Below are positions 46,001 to 54,337 of a stretch of DNA of 64,000 bases, piece after piece; positions within the stretch are counted from its first letter, which is position 1; each line of letters starts with the position of its first letter. Source of the stretch: Pseudomonadales bacterium (GTDB taxonomy: Bacteria; Pseudomonadota; Gammaproteobacteria; Pseudomonadales; Azotimanducaceae); contig JANQMF010000077.1 of assembly GCA_028280225.1 (NCBI GenBank), positions 1 to 64,000 of the forward strand, read 5' to 3'. Under the pieces are notes generated by a model. It saw only the letters and a list, made by a program, of their open reading frames with translations. It was not told where the DNA came from and made no database searches. The position numbers were made by a program, and so were the translations under genes.

Positions 46001-46529
46001 GCGGGTGGGTCTGGCCAGATTGCTGCACAGTGTTTTATATGGTGATGATGGGCAACGGGAAGCGCCTGCGTCCAATCCCGGCCCGGTTGCCCAGAATACA
46101 AGAGTGCTGTTAGCAGAAGATAACCCGGTGAATCAGAGAGTGGCGGTGCGCATGTTGGAGAAGATTGGCTGCACGGTGGATGTGGCTGCTGACGGCCGGG
46201 AAGCAGTGGATATGTGGCAGCAATTTCCCTATGCCATTGTCTTTATGGATTGCCAGATGCCCGAACTGGACGGGCTGAGTGCAACCAAACGCATTCGGGA
46301 ATTGGAGCGTGAAGAAAAATCGGACCGCACCCCCATTGTGGCCATGACCGCAAATGCCATGGCCAAGGACAAAGAAGAATGTCTGAGGGCGGGGATGGAT
46401 GACTATGCCAGTAAGCCGATAAAAATAGCCTTGCTTGCTGAACTGGTACAGCGCTGGGCCCGGCCGGTGGTGTCTGGTGGTCTGATAAACTCAAACGAAG
46501 TTACAAATCACCCTCCACCCAGGGATTAA
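43032..46529 (+). CDS. Hybrid sensor histidine kinase with three PAS and two receiver domains
   Basis: About 1165 residues. Two membrane helices flank a periplasmic sensor region (about 30-180); then HAMP, three PAS domains, a HisKA domain with TMSHEIRTPMNGVLG (His about 649), a HATPase domain (NLIGNAIKFTN, GPGVALDKQ, GGTGLGLAI) and two receivers. REC1 has LDYHMPELDG, REC2 has FMDCQMPELDG with the usual AxN and SKPI motifs, so both look phosphorylatable. No HPt is present; a separate phosphotransferase is expected. Signal and output are unknown. GTG 43032 gives a clean basic start; TTG 42966 would add 22 residues. It overlaps the convergent dehydrogenase gene by 29 bp. Confidence 0.9.
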   Translation: MKIKHKLFPRIAAPILLMGIVLALIVLLTAAALQKRLHQNELADKAQIVATTLESSAEIFASAAELMDYIGSIGNRTTGLKSVAVVDPGQGLVVAATEPAWQNQRISRIPFLANLADTRQTTRIETQSANQSYGFVVPVVLKNRSLLETFDLGDSSSRYLAVIELDDMDFGGYYEDAAGVLLTVVGLGALLVFFGTFLVVKRQVLDPVNHIHDAIRMRENQPGPLNLPDLAPDEIGQLARLLDESLQQISETGELMSVMSRAIEGSSNEVYVLEQDGLRFVNVNKAGLDNLGYTLDEMLSMTGFEIAPDLSDELVAADLEHQLATQQEIRHTYEHVRKDGSCYLFEFKGMLVEGGRRNLMITLGSDISDRRAQEEALRLSEERMALALEGSHEGLFDYHIITSQIYISEFVQRWLGVTKEQLDINEFVDRVAVEDRGRVQAAMQRAVDHSREVNVEFRVGAENFGQQRWLQVRGQVQSEAGLAHRLSGFVSDISRRKIAENLLNTSVTRLGAVLDHIADGIITLTDDGVVCTVNPRAMAMFDMTKSELAGSLLHQRLQSVEEDVIQQLPSWEDLADGPLQEIRATRGNGSEFVGEIEVTRMELVSDERYTVVLRDISERKENELALRQAMLEAQEATQAKGEFLATMSHEIRTPMNGVLGMTQLLLDTDLNPEQRETAELIFSSGDVLLTLINDILDYSKIEAGRLELEHLPFDMRRAIKEVMDLLAATARSKNLDLYVDYAEDVPFSLKGDVGRLRQVLLNLIGNAIKFTNLGHVLVKVEALDVWDNNARLKVSVIDTGPGVALDKQAKLFDSFTQADTSITRKFGGTGLGLAICKQLVELMQGEIGVISREGEGAEFWFNVVLPMCDEVPDQHQDEQRMNFTGRRMLAVDDNTIGLEIVRRMGESFGVDVVTTGDPTAVMPLMDKEYREGRTLDVIALDYHMPELDGLSLAEAIRGDQRYAQCKIILLTSSDINPPDIVDGYGLKPIMRVGLARLLHSVLYGDDGQREAPASNPGPVAQNTRVLLAEDNPVNQRVAVRMLEKIGCTVDVAADGREAVDMWQQFPYAIVFMDCQMPELDGLSATKRIRELEREEKSDRTPIVAMTANAMAKDKEECLRAGMDDYASKPIKIALLAELVQRWARPVVSGGLINSNEVTNHPPPRD

Positions 46530-47532
46530 CCAGCACCTTGGCATAGCGGTCCGGATTTTTTAGCTCGGCGAAGGTCTGCGCAACATCCTCTAAACCCACC
46601 TGGTGAGAAACAAGTCCGGCAACGTCAAAGTCCCCGTTGCTGATGTAGTGCAGGCTCTGGGTGAATTCCTCCAGACTGTAGCCCAGGACAAATTGCAGGG
46701 CCAGTTCTTTGTTGACGGCGATAAGCGGCCGGATGGTATCCGCTTGCAGACAAACACCAACCACGACAATCCGGGTATGTTGGGGGACCTGTACAAACAG
46801 ATTGTCCAACACGCCCGGCACCCCCACACATTCGAAGACCACAACCGGTCTTTTTCTTAGTTCGGGTTGCCCAAGGGGGTTGGTGTCTTTGGGATCACAC
46901 ACCACATGGGCGCCTTGTTGCAGGGCAAATTGACGCCGGCCCGCAGAGAAGTCCGCGGCAACAATGGGACCGTGGCCGGCAGCTTTCAGGGCGGTAATGA
47001 CGGCAAGGCCAACGGGACCGGCACCAATCACCACCACACCTTCATCCCCTTTGAGCCCGGCTTTGTTCACCGCGTGTAAACCCACCGCCATGGGTTCGGT
47101 CAGGGCAGCTGAGGTTGCCGGTACACCCTGGGGAACGGCAATGGTCAGGGCATCGGACAACAACATATATTGCGCAAATCCGCCGGGCACGTCACTGCTG
47201 TAGCCCACCGCGGTGGGTGTGTCCCGGGTCAGCATGGGAATTGCGCAGACCAGGTCGCCGGGTTTGAAACGGCGCTGTGTCTGTGGTCCAAAATCAACCA
47301 CCTCAGCACAAAATTCGTGGCCCAGTACCACGGGATCAAAGGTGGTGAGTTTAAATGCGCCGCCGGTTTCGCGGCTGGTACGGACAAAGGTGTTGGTGTG
47401 TTGGGCTGCGTGCAGATCCGATCCGCAAATACCACAGGCCCGTGTTTTGACCAGAATTTCTCCTGACTGGGGCCTGGGTGCCGGGATTTCTTCGACACGT
47501 AATTCACCGCGCTCCATTAATACTGCACGCAT
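46501..47532 (-). CDS. Zinc-type medium-chain alcohol dehydrogenase
   Basis: About 343 residues. CGICGSDLHA and GHEFCAEVVDFG carry the catalytic-zinc ligands; VVVIGAGPVGLAVITAL is the NAD(P) Rossmann motif. The four-cysteine structural-zinc loop of classical enzymes is missing (the region reads CAIPMLTRDTPTAVGYSS). The enzyme oxidises an alcohol or polyol; the substrate is unknown. ATG 47532 is chosen for the GGAGG just upstream; 47583 would add 17 residues. It diverges from the aldehyde dehydrogenase gene, which may oxidise its product. Confidence 0.85.
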   Translation of the reverse strand: MRAVLMERGELRVEEIPAPRPQSGEILVKTRACGICGSDLHAAQHTNTFVRTSRETGGAFKLTTFDPVVLGHEFCAEVVDFGPQTQRRFKPGDLVCAIPMLTRDTPTAVGYSSDVPGGFAQYMLLSDALTIAVPQGVPATSAALTEPMAVGLHAVNKAGLKGDEGVVVIGAGPVGLAVITALKAAGHGPIVAADFSAGRRQFALQQGAHVVCDPKDTNPLGQPELRKRPVVVFECVGVPGVLDNLFVQVPQHTRIVVVGVCLQADTIRPLIAVNKELALQFVLGYSLEEFTQSLHYISNGDFDVAGLVSHQVGLEDVAQTFAELKNPDRYAKVLVNPWVEGDL

Positions 47533-47608
47533 GGGCCTCCACAAGACATTGGACTTTGTGCCCAGATTACCCAAAATGGTCATTAATTCCGATTAAAGGA
47601 GTCTGAAA

Positions 47609-49066
47609 ATGAGTGAAAACAGCGCACCACAACCGGCGGAAGTCAGCCGGGAAGCTATTCAGTCCATCCTGGATACACAACGCAAAGCCTACCTGTCGGA
47701 AGGGGTTGTCAGTAACGCCACCCGGCATGACCGGCTTGAGCGGGCCATCAATGCAGTAAAAAAGAATGAAAATCGCCTGGTGGAAGCCTTAAGTGCTGAC
47801 TTTGGTCATCGCAGCGAGCATCAATCCCTGTTTACGGATATTGCGGCGTCAGTGGGCCCCCTGCGCCATGCCCAGGCTAACCTTGCCCAATGGCGTAAAC
47901 CTGAAAAACGTAAGGTGGGGCCCTTTCCCCTGAATTTATTGGGGGCCAAGGCGAGGGTTGAGTACCAACCCCTGGGGGTGGTGGGGGTCATCAGTCCCTG
48001 GAATTTTCCGGTCAATCTCACCTTTACCCCATTGGCGGGCATTCTGGCGGCCGGCAATCGCTGTATGATTAAACCCAGCGAATATACACCGGCTACCTCC
48101 CAGGCCATGGCACAAGCCCTTGGCGCTGAGTTTTCCGAGGAAGAGATCGCCGTGATCACCGGTGGGCCACAAACCGGGGCGGACTTTTCCGGCATGGCCT
48201 TTGATCATCTGTTGTTTACCGGTGCCACGTCCATCGCCAAACATGTGATGCGTGCAGCGTCGGAGAATCTGGTTCCGGTCACCCTGGAACTTGGCGGCAA
48301 GTCACCGGTTGTGGTGGGCCGCAGTGCGGATATGGACAAAACCGCTGATGCCATCATGGCTGGTAAAATGATGAATGCGGGGCAAATCTGTCTCGCCCCG
48401 GACTATGTTTTTGTCCCCACCGAGCGCATGCGTGAATTTGTCGCCTCCAGCGAAAAGGCAGTGGCCAAAATGTTCCCAAGCCTGCTGGACAATGCGGACT
48501 ACACCTCGGTGGTTAATGAGCGGCACTATGACCGGATCAATGGCTACGTGGCGGATGCCCGGGAAAAGGGTGCTGAAGTGGTGGAGATTAACCCGGCAAA
48601 TGAAGATTTCCGGCAACAACCCCATCACAAGATTCCGCCGACATTGGTGCTCAATCCCACTGATGATATGGCGGTGATGCAGGATGAAATTTTTGGTCCG
48701 GTCATGCCGGTAAAGGCTTACGATCGATTGGATGAAGGCATTGACTATATCAACCACCATCCCCGCCCACTGGGCTTGTACTACTTTGGTGAGGATCAGG
48801 CAGAGGAGGAGAAAGTACTGCAACATACCACCAGCGGTGGGGTTACGGTAAACGACGTGGTGATGCATGTTGCCCAGGAAGACCTGCCTTTTGGTGGTGT
48901 GGGCCCCTCCGGTATGGGGGCTTACCATGGCTTTGACGGCTTTAAGACCTTCAGCCATGCCAAGGCGGTGTTTAAGCAAAGCAAAATTAATGTGGCGGAG
49001 CTGGCCGGATTGCGGCCCCCATATGGCGAAAAAATGCTTAAGGCTGTCCGTCAGCAGATAAAATAG
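47609..49066 (+). CDS. Coniferyl-aldehyde-dehydrogenase-family enzyme
   Basis: 485 residues of the NAD(P)-dependent aldehyde dehydrogenase superfamily. ISPWNFPVNLTFTPLAGILAAGN, LELGGKSPVVV (general base Glu) and NAGQICLAPDY (catalytic Cys) are all present. The length and the LAPDY context place it with coniferyl aldehyde dehydrogenases, which oxidise aromatic or long-chain aldehydes. AAAGGAGTC sits upstream of the ATG. The oxygenase gene follows 18 bp downstream, suggesting a small catabolic operon. Confidence 0.88.
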   Translation: MSENSAPQPAEVSREAIQSILDTQRKAYLSEGVVSNATRHDRLERAINAVKKNENRLVEALSADFGHRSEHQSLFTDIAASVGPLRHAQANLAQWRKPEKRKVGPFPLNLLGAKARVEYQPLGVVGVISPWNFPVNLTFTPLAGILAAGNRCMIKPSEYTPATSQAMAQALGAEFSEEEIAVITGGPQTGADFSGMAFDHLLFTGATSIAKHVMRAASENLVPVTLELGGKSPVVVGRSADMDKTADAIMAGKMMNAGQICLAPDYVFVPTERMREFVASSEKAVAKMFPSLLDNADYTSVVNERHYDRINGYVADAREKGAEVVEINPANEDFRQQPHHKIPPTLVLNPTDDMAVMQDEIFGPVMPVKAYDRLDEGIDYINHHPRPLGLYYFGEDQAEEEKVLQHTTSGGVTVNDVVMHVAQEDLPFGGVGPSGMGAYHGFDGFKTFSHAKAVFKQSKINVAELAGLRPPYGEKMLKAVRQQIK

Positions 49067-49084
49067 GGGTAGTCATGGCCATTT

Positions 49085-49906
49085 GTGATGGTTATGGGTG
49101 ATGATGTTTTGCCCGCGAGCGCGGACGGCGACATTGCGGGTGAGGACTTAACGGCCCTGCAGGAAGACTTTCAGCGGGACGGCTATATACGCCTGGGTGG
49201 TGTTGTGGATGCGCGCGCCTGCCGGGAACTGCAGGAATTCTTGTCTGGATCCCTGTCGCCCCTGGTGGGACCGGCTGAGTATGAAGCGGATGTGGGTTAT
49301 CCGGGCTCCCCGGCTGATCGCAACGCCGTGGGTGGACAAACACCACGGCGGCTGCTGCATGCGTATGCGCGGTCGGAGCAACTGCGCCACCTGGCCATGC
49401 ATCCGGTGGTGGCCCGGGTCTTAAGGTGCTTGTTGGGTGACCAGGATGTGATGTTGTCCCAGTGTCACCACAATTGTGTAATGACCAAACACCCGGGTTT
49501 CAGCAGCGCCACGCTTTGGCATCAGGATATTCGCTACTGGTCTTTTGATGAACCCGAGCTGATTTCGGTGTGGTTTGCGCTGGGTGATGAGAACCGGAAA
49601 AACGGTGCGTTACGGGTGATTGGCGGCAGTCAGAATTTAAACCTGGACCGGGGGCGGTTGGACCGGGATTTGTTTCTGCGGCCGGAACTGGAGGTTAACC
49701 GGGATCTGATTCATCGAGCGCAAATTGTTGAGTTGCAAGCGACAGACGTATTGTTTTTTCACTGCCGGTTATTTCATGCGGCGGGCAAGAACCTGTCCAG
49801 CAAGGTGAAGCTGTCACCGGTGTTTACCTATCATCGTGGGTCTAATCAGCCTATACCGGGTACCCGCTCCGCACAATTTCCCTCGATTGCCGTGCCGCTG
49901 GTTTAA
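49085..49906 (+). CDS. Phytanoyl-CoA dioxygenase family protein
   Basis: 273 residues with the Fe(II)/2-oxoglutarate oxygenase core: FQRDGYIRLGGVVD opening, LWHQDIRYWSF with the HxD ligands, and HCRLFHAAGKN with the distal His. The substrate is not known. GTG 49085, ATG 49088 and ATG 49094 are alternative starts; no ideal ribosome site. It lies downstream of the aldehyde dehydrogenase in the same direction. Confidence 0.85.
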   Translation: MMVMGDDVLPASADGDIAGEDLTALQEDFQRDGYIRLGGVVDARACRELQEFLSGSLSPLVGPAEYEADVGYPGSPADRNAVGGQTPRRLLHAYARSEQLRHLAMHPVVARVLRCLLGDQDVMLSQCHHNCVMTKHPGFSSATLWHQDIRYWSFDEPELISVWFALGDENRKNGALRVIGGSQNLNLDRGRLDRDLFLRPELEVNRDLIHRAQIVELQATDVLFFHCRLFHAAGKNLSSKVKLSPVFTYHRGSNQPIPGTRSAQFPSIAVPLV

Positions 49907-49924
49907 TCAGGCTGGTGAATTGAT

Positions 49925-50566
49925 ATGAACCCAAACGCAGATGAGCCGGTGCTCCCGGATGATCACTCCGACGTGTCTGATGACGAGCTGTTTTCCTCCG
50001 CCATGGAAGACGTAGCCCCCATCGCCAAAGGCCGCCAGCAAAATCTGGACGTTCCCCGGAAAAGCACCGGGACGTATCAACACCGGCGTGATGCGGCGCT
50101 GGGGTTGGAAAACGATAAGGCGGAAGAGAATTTTCTGACCCTGGCGGAAGTGCCGATGGTGCAACCCCTGGAGTATTTGGAATGGAAGAAGGATGGGGTG
50201 CAACGGGCAGTTTTTGATAAATTGCGCCGGGGGGGTTATGCCATTGAAGACCGGCTGGACCTGCACCGCAAGACCGTTAAACAAGCCCGGGACCTGGTAT
50301 ACCTTTTTGTTAAGCGGGCGCTGGCCCGGGGCCAGCGTTGCCTGTTGTTGTCACCGGGTAAGGGGGCGTTCAGCGATACCCCCGCCCGCCTGAAGAGTTA
50401 TGTGGCAGCCTGGCTGCGGGCGCACCCGGAGATTATTGCCTACTGTTCTGCCCAGCGGCAGCACGGTGGGGTGGGTGCGGTCTATGTGCTGGTGCGAAAG
50501 TCCGACAGCAGCCGCGAACTCAACCGGGAACAGCACGGCGGTAAAAGTGATTGGACCGGGGTTTAG
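49925..50566 (+). CDS. Smr-domain DNA nuclease-like protein
   Basis: 213 residues. An acidic N-terminal half with an unstructured look precedes a C-terminal Smr domain with the LDLHRKTV motif and SPGKG, then SAQRQHGGVGAVYVLVR. The Smr domain is the C-terminal domain of MutS2; free-standing members (SmrA/SmrB) nick DNA or cleave mRNA on stalled ribosomes. SmrA or SmrB identity cannot be fixed. It starts 18 bp after the oxygenase gene. Confidence 0.88.
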   Translation: MNPNADEPVLPDDHSDVSDDELFSSAMEDVAPIAKGRQQNLDVPRKSTGTYQHRRDAALGLENDKAEENFLTLAEVPMVQPLEYLEWKKDGVQRAVFDKLRRGGYAIEDRLDLHRKTVKQARDLVYLFVKRALARGQRCLLLSPGKGAFSDTPARLKSYVAAWLRAHPEIIAYCSAQRQHGGVGAVYVLVRKSDSSRELNREQHGGKSDWTGV

Positions 50567-50575
50567 GCTCAGGCT

Positions 50576-50956
50576 TTATTCACATTTGTAGGCGCGAAAG
50601 CTCTGGTTGCCGTTGTTTGCTTCGCCAATGGGCACAATGGCATTTGCCCCCAGGGTTGCCGCCTGATTGCGGGCCAGGACAATCAGTTCCTCGCGTATCT
50701 GACCATCACCCCGGCTGAGCAAGGCCCTGGACCGGGTTGTGGCTGAAACAACGCCAACTGTTTGACAATTTACCACGTCTGCGGAACTGGCCTGGGCTAC
50801 GCCGTTGCCGGCATCGGTTAGCTGGACAAAGCTGCAGGCGGTCAGGCCACCTGACAGCAAAACCCAGACAAAGAATGGTCTGCGTCGCCACCCCGCGTGC
50901 CGATGGAGACAATTGGTTTGGCTGCCGGTTTGCAGACAGGAATCAGATTGTTTCAT
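50576..50956 (-). CDS. DUF4156 lipoprotein
   Basis: 126 residues with a long basic leader and lipobox LTAC near residue 41, then the DUF4156 pattern: GVAQASSADVVNCQTVGVVSATT, ELIVLARNQAATLGANAIVPIG and a C-terminal AYKCE. It is an exported outer-membrane or periplasmic lipoprotein of unknown function, related to RcsF-like small lipoproteins in size. It converges with the Smr gene (9-bp gap). Confidence 0.82.
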   Translation of the reverse strand: MKQSDSCLQTGSQTNCLHRHAGWRRRPFFVWVLLSGGLTACSFVQLTDAGNGVAQASSADVVNCQTVGVVSATTRSRALLSRGDGQIREELIVLARNQAATLGANAIVPIGEANNGNQSFRAYKCE

Positions 50957-50971
50957 ATGCGGATCCTCTGG

Positions 50972-52084
50972 CTATATTCTCCCCTTACCTAGCTCCAGTA
51001 TACCCCTTCCCAGGTTCAGGCGGAGTACATCGCTGGCACCTTCCGCCAGGCGCCAGGCCCTGACTTTTTTATATAGTGTGGACAGCGGATGGTCTTCAAC
51101 CAGGGCGGTGCCACCGACAAGCTGGATGGCGGTATCAACCATATGACCGATGCCCTCGGTGGCAAAAACCTTACAGGCGATGGCTTCGTTGACAATATTT
51201 TCCCCCTGATCAGCCAGCCGGGCCGTGCGATACAACATACTGCGGGCCGCATAAGCCTGGATGCGCAGATCTGCATAACGCCAACGCACCACCTCTTTAT
51301 CACCCCGGGGGGTGCCGGACTTATCCGGTGCCAAGAGGTGCCGGTTAAGGAAATTGAGGACCCACAACATATAACCAACCGCCTGGGCGGCAAAGAGCAG
51401 ACGGGTGTCGCCAATTTGACGCATGGCCCGGGGTAATCCCCCGCCGGGCTCTCCAATGATATGCGCCCGGGGTACAGCCACGTCTTCAAACAGGAAGGCG
51501 GCGTGGTGGGAGCCGTCAAGGGAGGTGAACTTGTTGTGCAGAATCACACCGGGCAGGTGGGTATCGATGACCACCATGGAAGGCCCCAGATCCTCAATGT
51601 GCACCAGGGTATTGATAAAGTCCGCGTCAGCTCCGCCGGTGACATAGTTCTTTTTGCCGTTGACGATGAGTTGATCTGCGCTCAGTTTGCCCGAGGTGGG
51701 GGCCGGTGTGTCGTCGGGTTCGGTAAAGCCAAAACTGCCGCGTTTTTCGCCGGCCATCAGGGGTGCCAGGTAGGAACTCTTCAAGGGCTCGTCAACACCG
51801 GCTAATACCCCGGGGCTGGGGCCAAAAACGGCATCCAGATAGGGTGGATTAAAACTTGCCAGGGTTTCACGGGCAACGGTCAGGGCCAGTTGGCCAGCCT
51901 GGGTGCCACCGAAGGCGGTGGGCTGGGTCATGGTGAACAGGCCTGCCTCCTTGGACGCGTGGCGGATACGGGCGTGGGAGGCTTGCGGGGACTCATGTGC
52001 GGTGTCGGGCAGCAGGGTGTTTTGCGCAAACTCCTGGCACAACGTGCGCAAAGATACTAATTCCGGGGTGAGATGATCAGGCAA
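50972..52084 (-). CDS. Acyl-CoA dehydrogenase family protein
   Basis: About 370 residues. The helical N-domain, the FAD-binding stretch FGFTEPDDTPAPTSG (normally MTEPxAGSD), GTALVEDHPLSTLYKKVRAWRLAEGASDVLR at the C-domain. Members oxidise acyl-CoA thioesters with FAD. The altered TEPDD motif is a small departure. TTG 52084 is chosen because TAGGAAAG lies 5-8 bases upstream; the longer frame from 52171 would overlap the 123-residue gene that lies immediately upstream. Confidence 0.85.
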   Translation of the reverse strand: MPDHLTPELVSLRTLCQEFAQNTLLPDTAHESPQASHARIRHASKEAGLFTMTQPTAFGGTQAGQLALTVARETLASFNPPYLDAVFGPSPGVLAGVDEPLKSSYLAPLMAGEKRGSFGFTEPDDTPAPTSGKLSADQLIVNGKKNYVTGGADADFINTLVHIEDLGPSMVVIDTHLPGVILHNKFTSLDGSHHAAFLFEDVAVPRAHIIGEPGGGLPRAMRQIGDTRLLFAAQAVGYMLWVLNFLNRHLLAPDKSGTPRGDKEVVRWRYADLRIQAYAARSMLYRTARLADQGENIVNEAIACKVFATEGIGHMVDTAIQLVGGTALVEDHPLSTLYKKVRAWRLAEGASDVLRLNLGRGILELGKGRI

Positions 52085-52092
52085 TATCTTTC

Positions 52093-52464
52093 CTACATAC
52101 TGGGCGCGATCGTGAGCACCACAATCAGCAGCATAATCAGCACCATGGTGGAAAAAGCGTAAAGTAACCAACTTTCGCGCTGGGCATACTTCTTTAACAG
52201 CGCCTCGGTTTCCTCCGGGGTGCGGGTCGACGCGGTGCTGGTAATCCGGTACCGGGTGATACCGTCCCGGCGGGGTAATTTCACAAATAACTCCGGCGTG
52301 GCGTCAAGCCGCCGGGCAACCTCGGCAAACCCCATGCCCGTGCGGCGCGCAATCTGCGTGGGATGTAGTGCCACATTCCCGGCTTCCAAAAAGCAAAAGT
52401 AAATATCGAGAATTCGTCGAACCTTGCCGCGAAAGCGAAATTTGAACGGAATAATACCGAACAT
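52093..52464 (-). CDS. Small winged-helix-like protein with C-terminal membrane anchor
   Basis: 123 residues. A short N-terminal helix region is followed by an HTH-like segment (HPTQIARRTGMGFAEVARRLDATPE) and FVKLPRRDGITRYRIT, which looks like a recognition helix and wing. A single hydrophobic helix closes the protein (YAFSTMVLIMLLIVVLTIA). This suggests a membrane-tethered DNA-binding or HTH-adaptor protein. The frame also extends to 52569, but that part is translated palindrome sequence, so ATG 52464 is preferred. It ends 8 bp before the acyl-CoA dehydrogenase start. Confidence 0.6.
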   Translation of the reverse strand: MFGIIPFKFRFRGKVRRILDIYFCFLEAGNVALHPTQIARRTGMGFAEVARRLDATPELFVKLPRRDGITRYRITSTASTRTPEETEALLKKYAQRESWLLYAFSTMVLIMLLIVVLTIAPSM

Positions 52465-52526
52465 GTGATATATCTTATCCGAAAACTGAATCCGTAAATT
52501 AACCCGTTGTCCCCCCGATAGCAAAA

Positions 52527-52604
52527 CCGCTAACGTTGGGGTCAGACCCCAGCGTAACCGGATTCGCAACTGCTAACGCTGGGGTCTGACCCCAACGTTA
52601 GCGG
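52527..52604. repeat. REP-like palindromic repeat, copy 1
   Basis: 78-bp inverted repeat. Each arm starts CCGCTAACGTTGGGGTCA and contains the smaller palindrome TGGGGTC-A-GACCCCA; arms match for 29 bases. A near-identical copy lies at 62540-62617 in the opposite orientation (judged by the asymmetric centre). REP elements of this GGGTCAGACCC type are known to be mobilised by RAYT transposases, none of which is in the window. Confidence 0.85.
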
Positions 52605-53546
52605 TTATGGGTGGTGGGCGATGGCCACGGCCCGGGTGGGTGCGGGGTAACCTTCTACAGTCAAGTGGGGGTTTTGTGGGTCCAGGCTTTCTTTAAGAGA
52701 CTCGAAGTGCATCCAAGCTGTGCTGCGTTGTTCCTGGGTAGTGGTAATACGCTCATTAACAATCTGCGGGTCGGCAAACCCCGCTGTCGCTAACCAGTGC
52801 AGAAGCTGCTGGGCGTTGGGAATACACCACACGTTGCGCATGCGCGCGTATCTGGCGGTGGGAAATATTGATTGTGGGGCAACAATGGACTCCAACACCA
52901 CCAGGCCGCCCGGTTGTGTGAGCCGAAACAACTGGTCGACATGGGCCTGGGGGTCCCGGCGATGGTAAATCACACCCATGCTGAATACCGCGCCAAATTG
53001 CTCTTGGTTGGGTAACTCCTCCACTTGCAAAGGCAGCACCCAGTTTCGCTGATCTTGGGCGTAATGTTGAATGGCCTGGTGTTGCATGCAAAAGACCAGG
53101 GTTGGGTCAATGCCAACCACCTCCGTCGCGCCGGCTTCCAACATGCGCCAACCAAAGTAGCCGTTACCGCAACCAATATCCAAAACCCGTGTGCCCCGCA
53201 GATCCAGGTGGGGCACTATGTGTTGCCACTTCAAATCCGAACGCCACTCGGTATCGATGGTCACCTGCCCAATTTGAAACGGGCCCTTGCGCCAGGGATG
53301 TAGCCGCATCAGCGTTGTGCGCAACGCTTGTTGATCCACCTCACCGGGAAAACGGACCACCCGCCCGTAGCCGGCGGGCGCATTGGGTTTAAGAACAGGC
53401 AAATTCTCCAGGGCATCCAGCCAGGTATCAAAATCGCCATGCCGGGCCTGGCTGTAGCGGTGTTCCAGCAGATCCAACGGCCACTGGGACAGTTGCCGGG
53501 GGTGGGCCAATAGCTGCCTGGCTTTCGAACCGGATAAGGCTGCCAC
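52605..53546 (-). CDS. cmoB: tRNA U34 carboxymethyltransferase CmoB
   Basis: 313 residues. The family's features are seen throughout: RKGPFQIGQVTIDTEWRSDLKWQ, LRGTRVLDIGCGNGYFGWRML (AdoMet-site), FSMGVIYHRRDPQAHVDQL, and NVWCIPNAQQLLHWL. CmoB transfers a carboxymethyl group from carboxy-S-adenosylmethionine to 5-hydroxyuridine-34 in tRNA, forming cmo5U. It follows cmoA with only 3 bp between. Confidence 0.96.
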   Translation of the reverse strand: MAALSGSKARQLLAHPRQLSQWPLDLLEHRYSQARHGDFDTWLDALENLPVLKPNAPAGYGRVVRFPGEVDQQALRTTLMRLHPWRKGPFQIGQVTIDTEWRSDLKWQHIVPHLDLRGTRVLDIGCGNGYFGWRMLEAGATEVVGIDPTLVFCMQHQAIQHYAQDQRNWVLPLQVEELPNQEQFGAVFSMGVIYHRRDPQAHVDQLFRLTQPGGLVVLESIVAPQSIFPTARYARMRNVWCIPNAQQLLHWLATAGFADPQIVNERITTTQEQRSTAWMHFESLKESLDPQNPHLTVEGYPAPTRAVAIAHHP

Positions 53547-53549
53547 GGG

Positions 53550-54269
53550 TTAAGGGGAATTCAGGTGAACAATAAACGATGCCCAGTTCATACAACGATA
53601 CCATTGAATGACCCGCTTGAATCCCGCGTCTTTAAAGCGCTGGATGTGGGTGGCTTCAGTATCGATGCGCATGACATTTTCCAACGCGGTGCGCTTTTGG
53701 CTCACTTCCAGGGCGCTGTAACCGTTCGCCTGTTTCCAGGCTTCGTGGGTGCTTACGTAGTAGTCAGCCAGGTGAGGGTCGGAATGGGTGACTTTTTCCG
53801 AAACCAGCAGCAAGCCATCCGGAGCCATCTCGCTGCCCAGGCGGGTGAGCAGGGGCAGGCGGTCGGTTGGGGGCAAGAACTGCAACACCAGATTTAATAC
53901 CACCACCCGGGCGCCGTGAACCCGGGTATTTCGTATGTCTTCATACCTGAAGGTCAGGCGGGGGTCATCCAGCATGGTTTTGGCCTGGTCGACCATGGCT
54001 TGAGCGTTGTCCACCCCCACAACCCGGATGTCCGGACTGGGGTTGGCGCGTAAAATGGCAGCACTGGTGGCACCCAGGGAGCAACCCAGATCATAGGCCG
54101 TGCCGTTGTCCCCAAGATGCCGTGCCGCAATTAAGCCGGTCATCGGCACCATGGTTTCGTAACCCGGCACCGAGCGGCGGATCATATCCGGAAAAACCCC
54201 AGCCACGGTACTATCGAAGGCAAAATCGACAATGTGCCCTTGGGGTTCGCTGTACACCTGGTCGCGCAT
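53550..54269 (-). CDS. cmoA: Carboxy-S-adenosylmethionine synthase CmoA
   Basis: 239 residues from ATG 54269, with GAGAGGG about 6 bases upstream. VAGVFPDMIRRSVPGYETMV and YDLGCSLGATSAAIL are diagnostic for CmoA. It makes carboxy-SAM from SAM and prephenate, which CmoB, next in the operon, uses. The upstream ORF extension to 54347 is not supported. It is divergent from ppk1. Confidence 0.96.
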   Translation of the reverse strand: MRDQVYSEPQGHIVDFAFDSTVAGVFPDMIRRSVPGYETMVPMTGLIAARHLGDNGTAYDLGCSLGATSAAILRANPSPDIRVVGVDNAQAMVDQAKTMLDDPRLTFRYEDIRNTRVHGARVVVLNLVLQFLPPTDRLPLLTRLGSEMAPDGLLLVSEKVTHSDPHLADYYVSTHEAWKQANGYSALEVSQKRTALENVMRIDTEATHIQRFKDAGFKRVIQWYRCMNWASFIVHLNSP

Positions 54270-54337
54270 GGCGGCCCTCTCCCTTAACGTCTTTGTAACA
54301 TTTGTTTGCAAGCCTGAACGGCTCCCAAAAACAGTGC

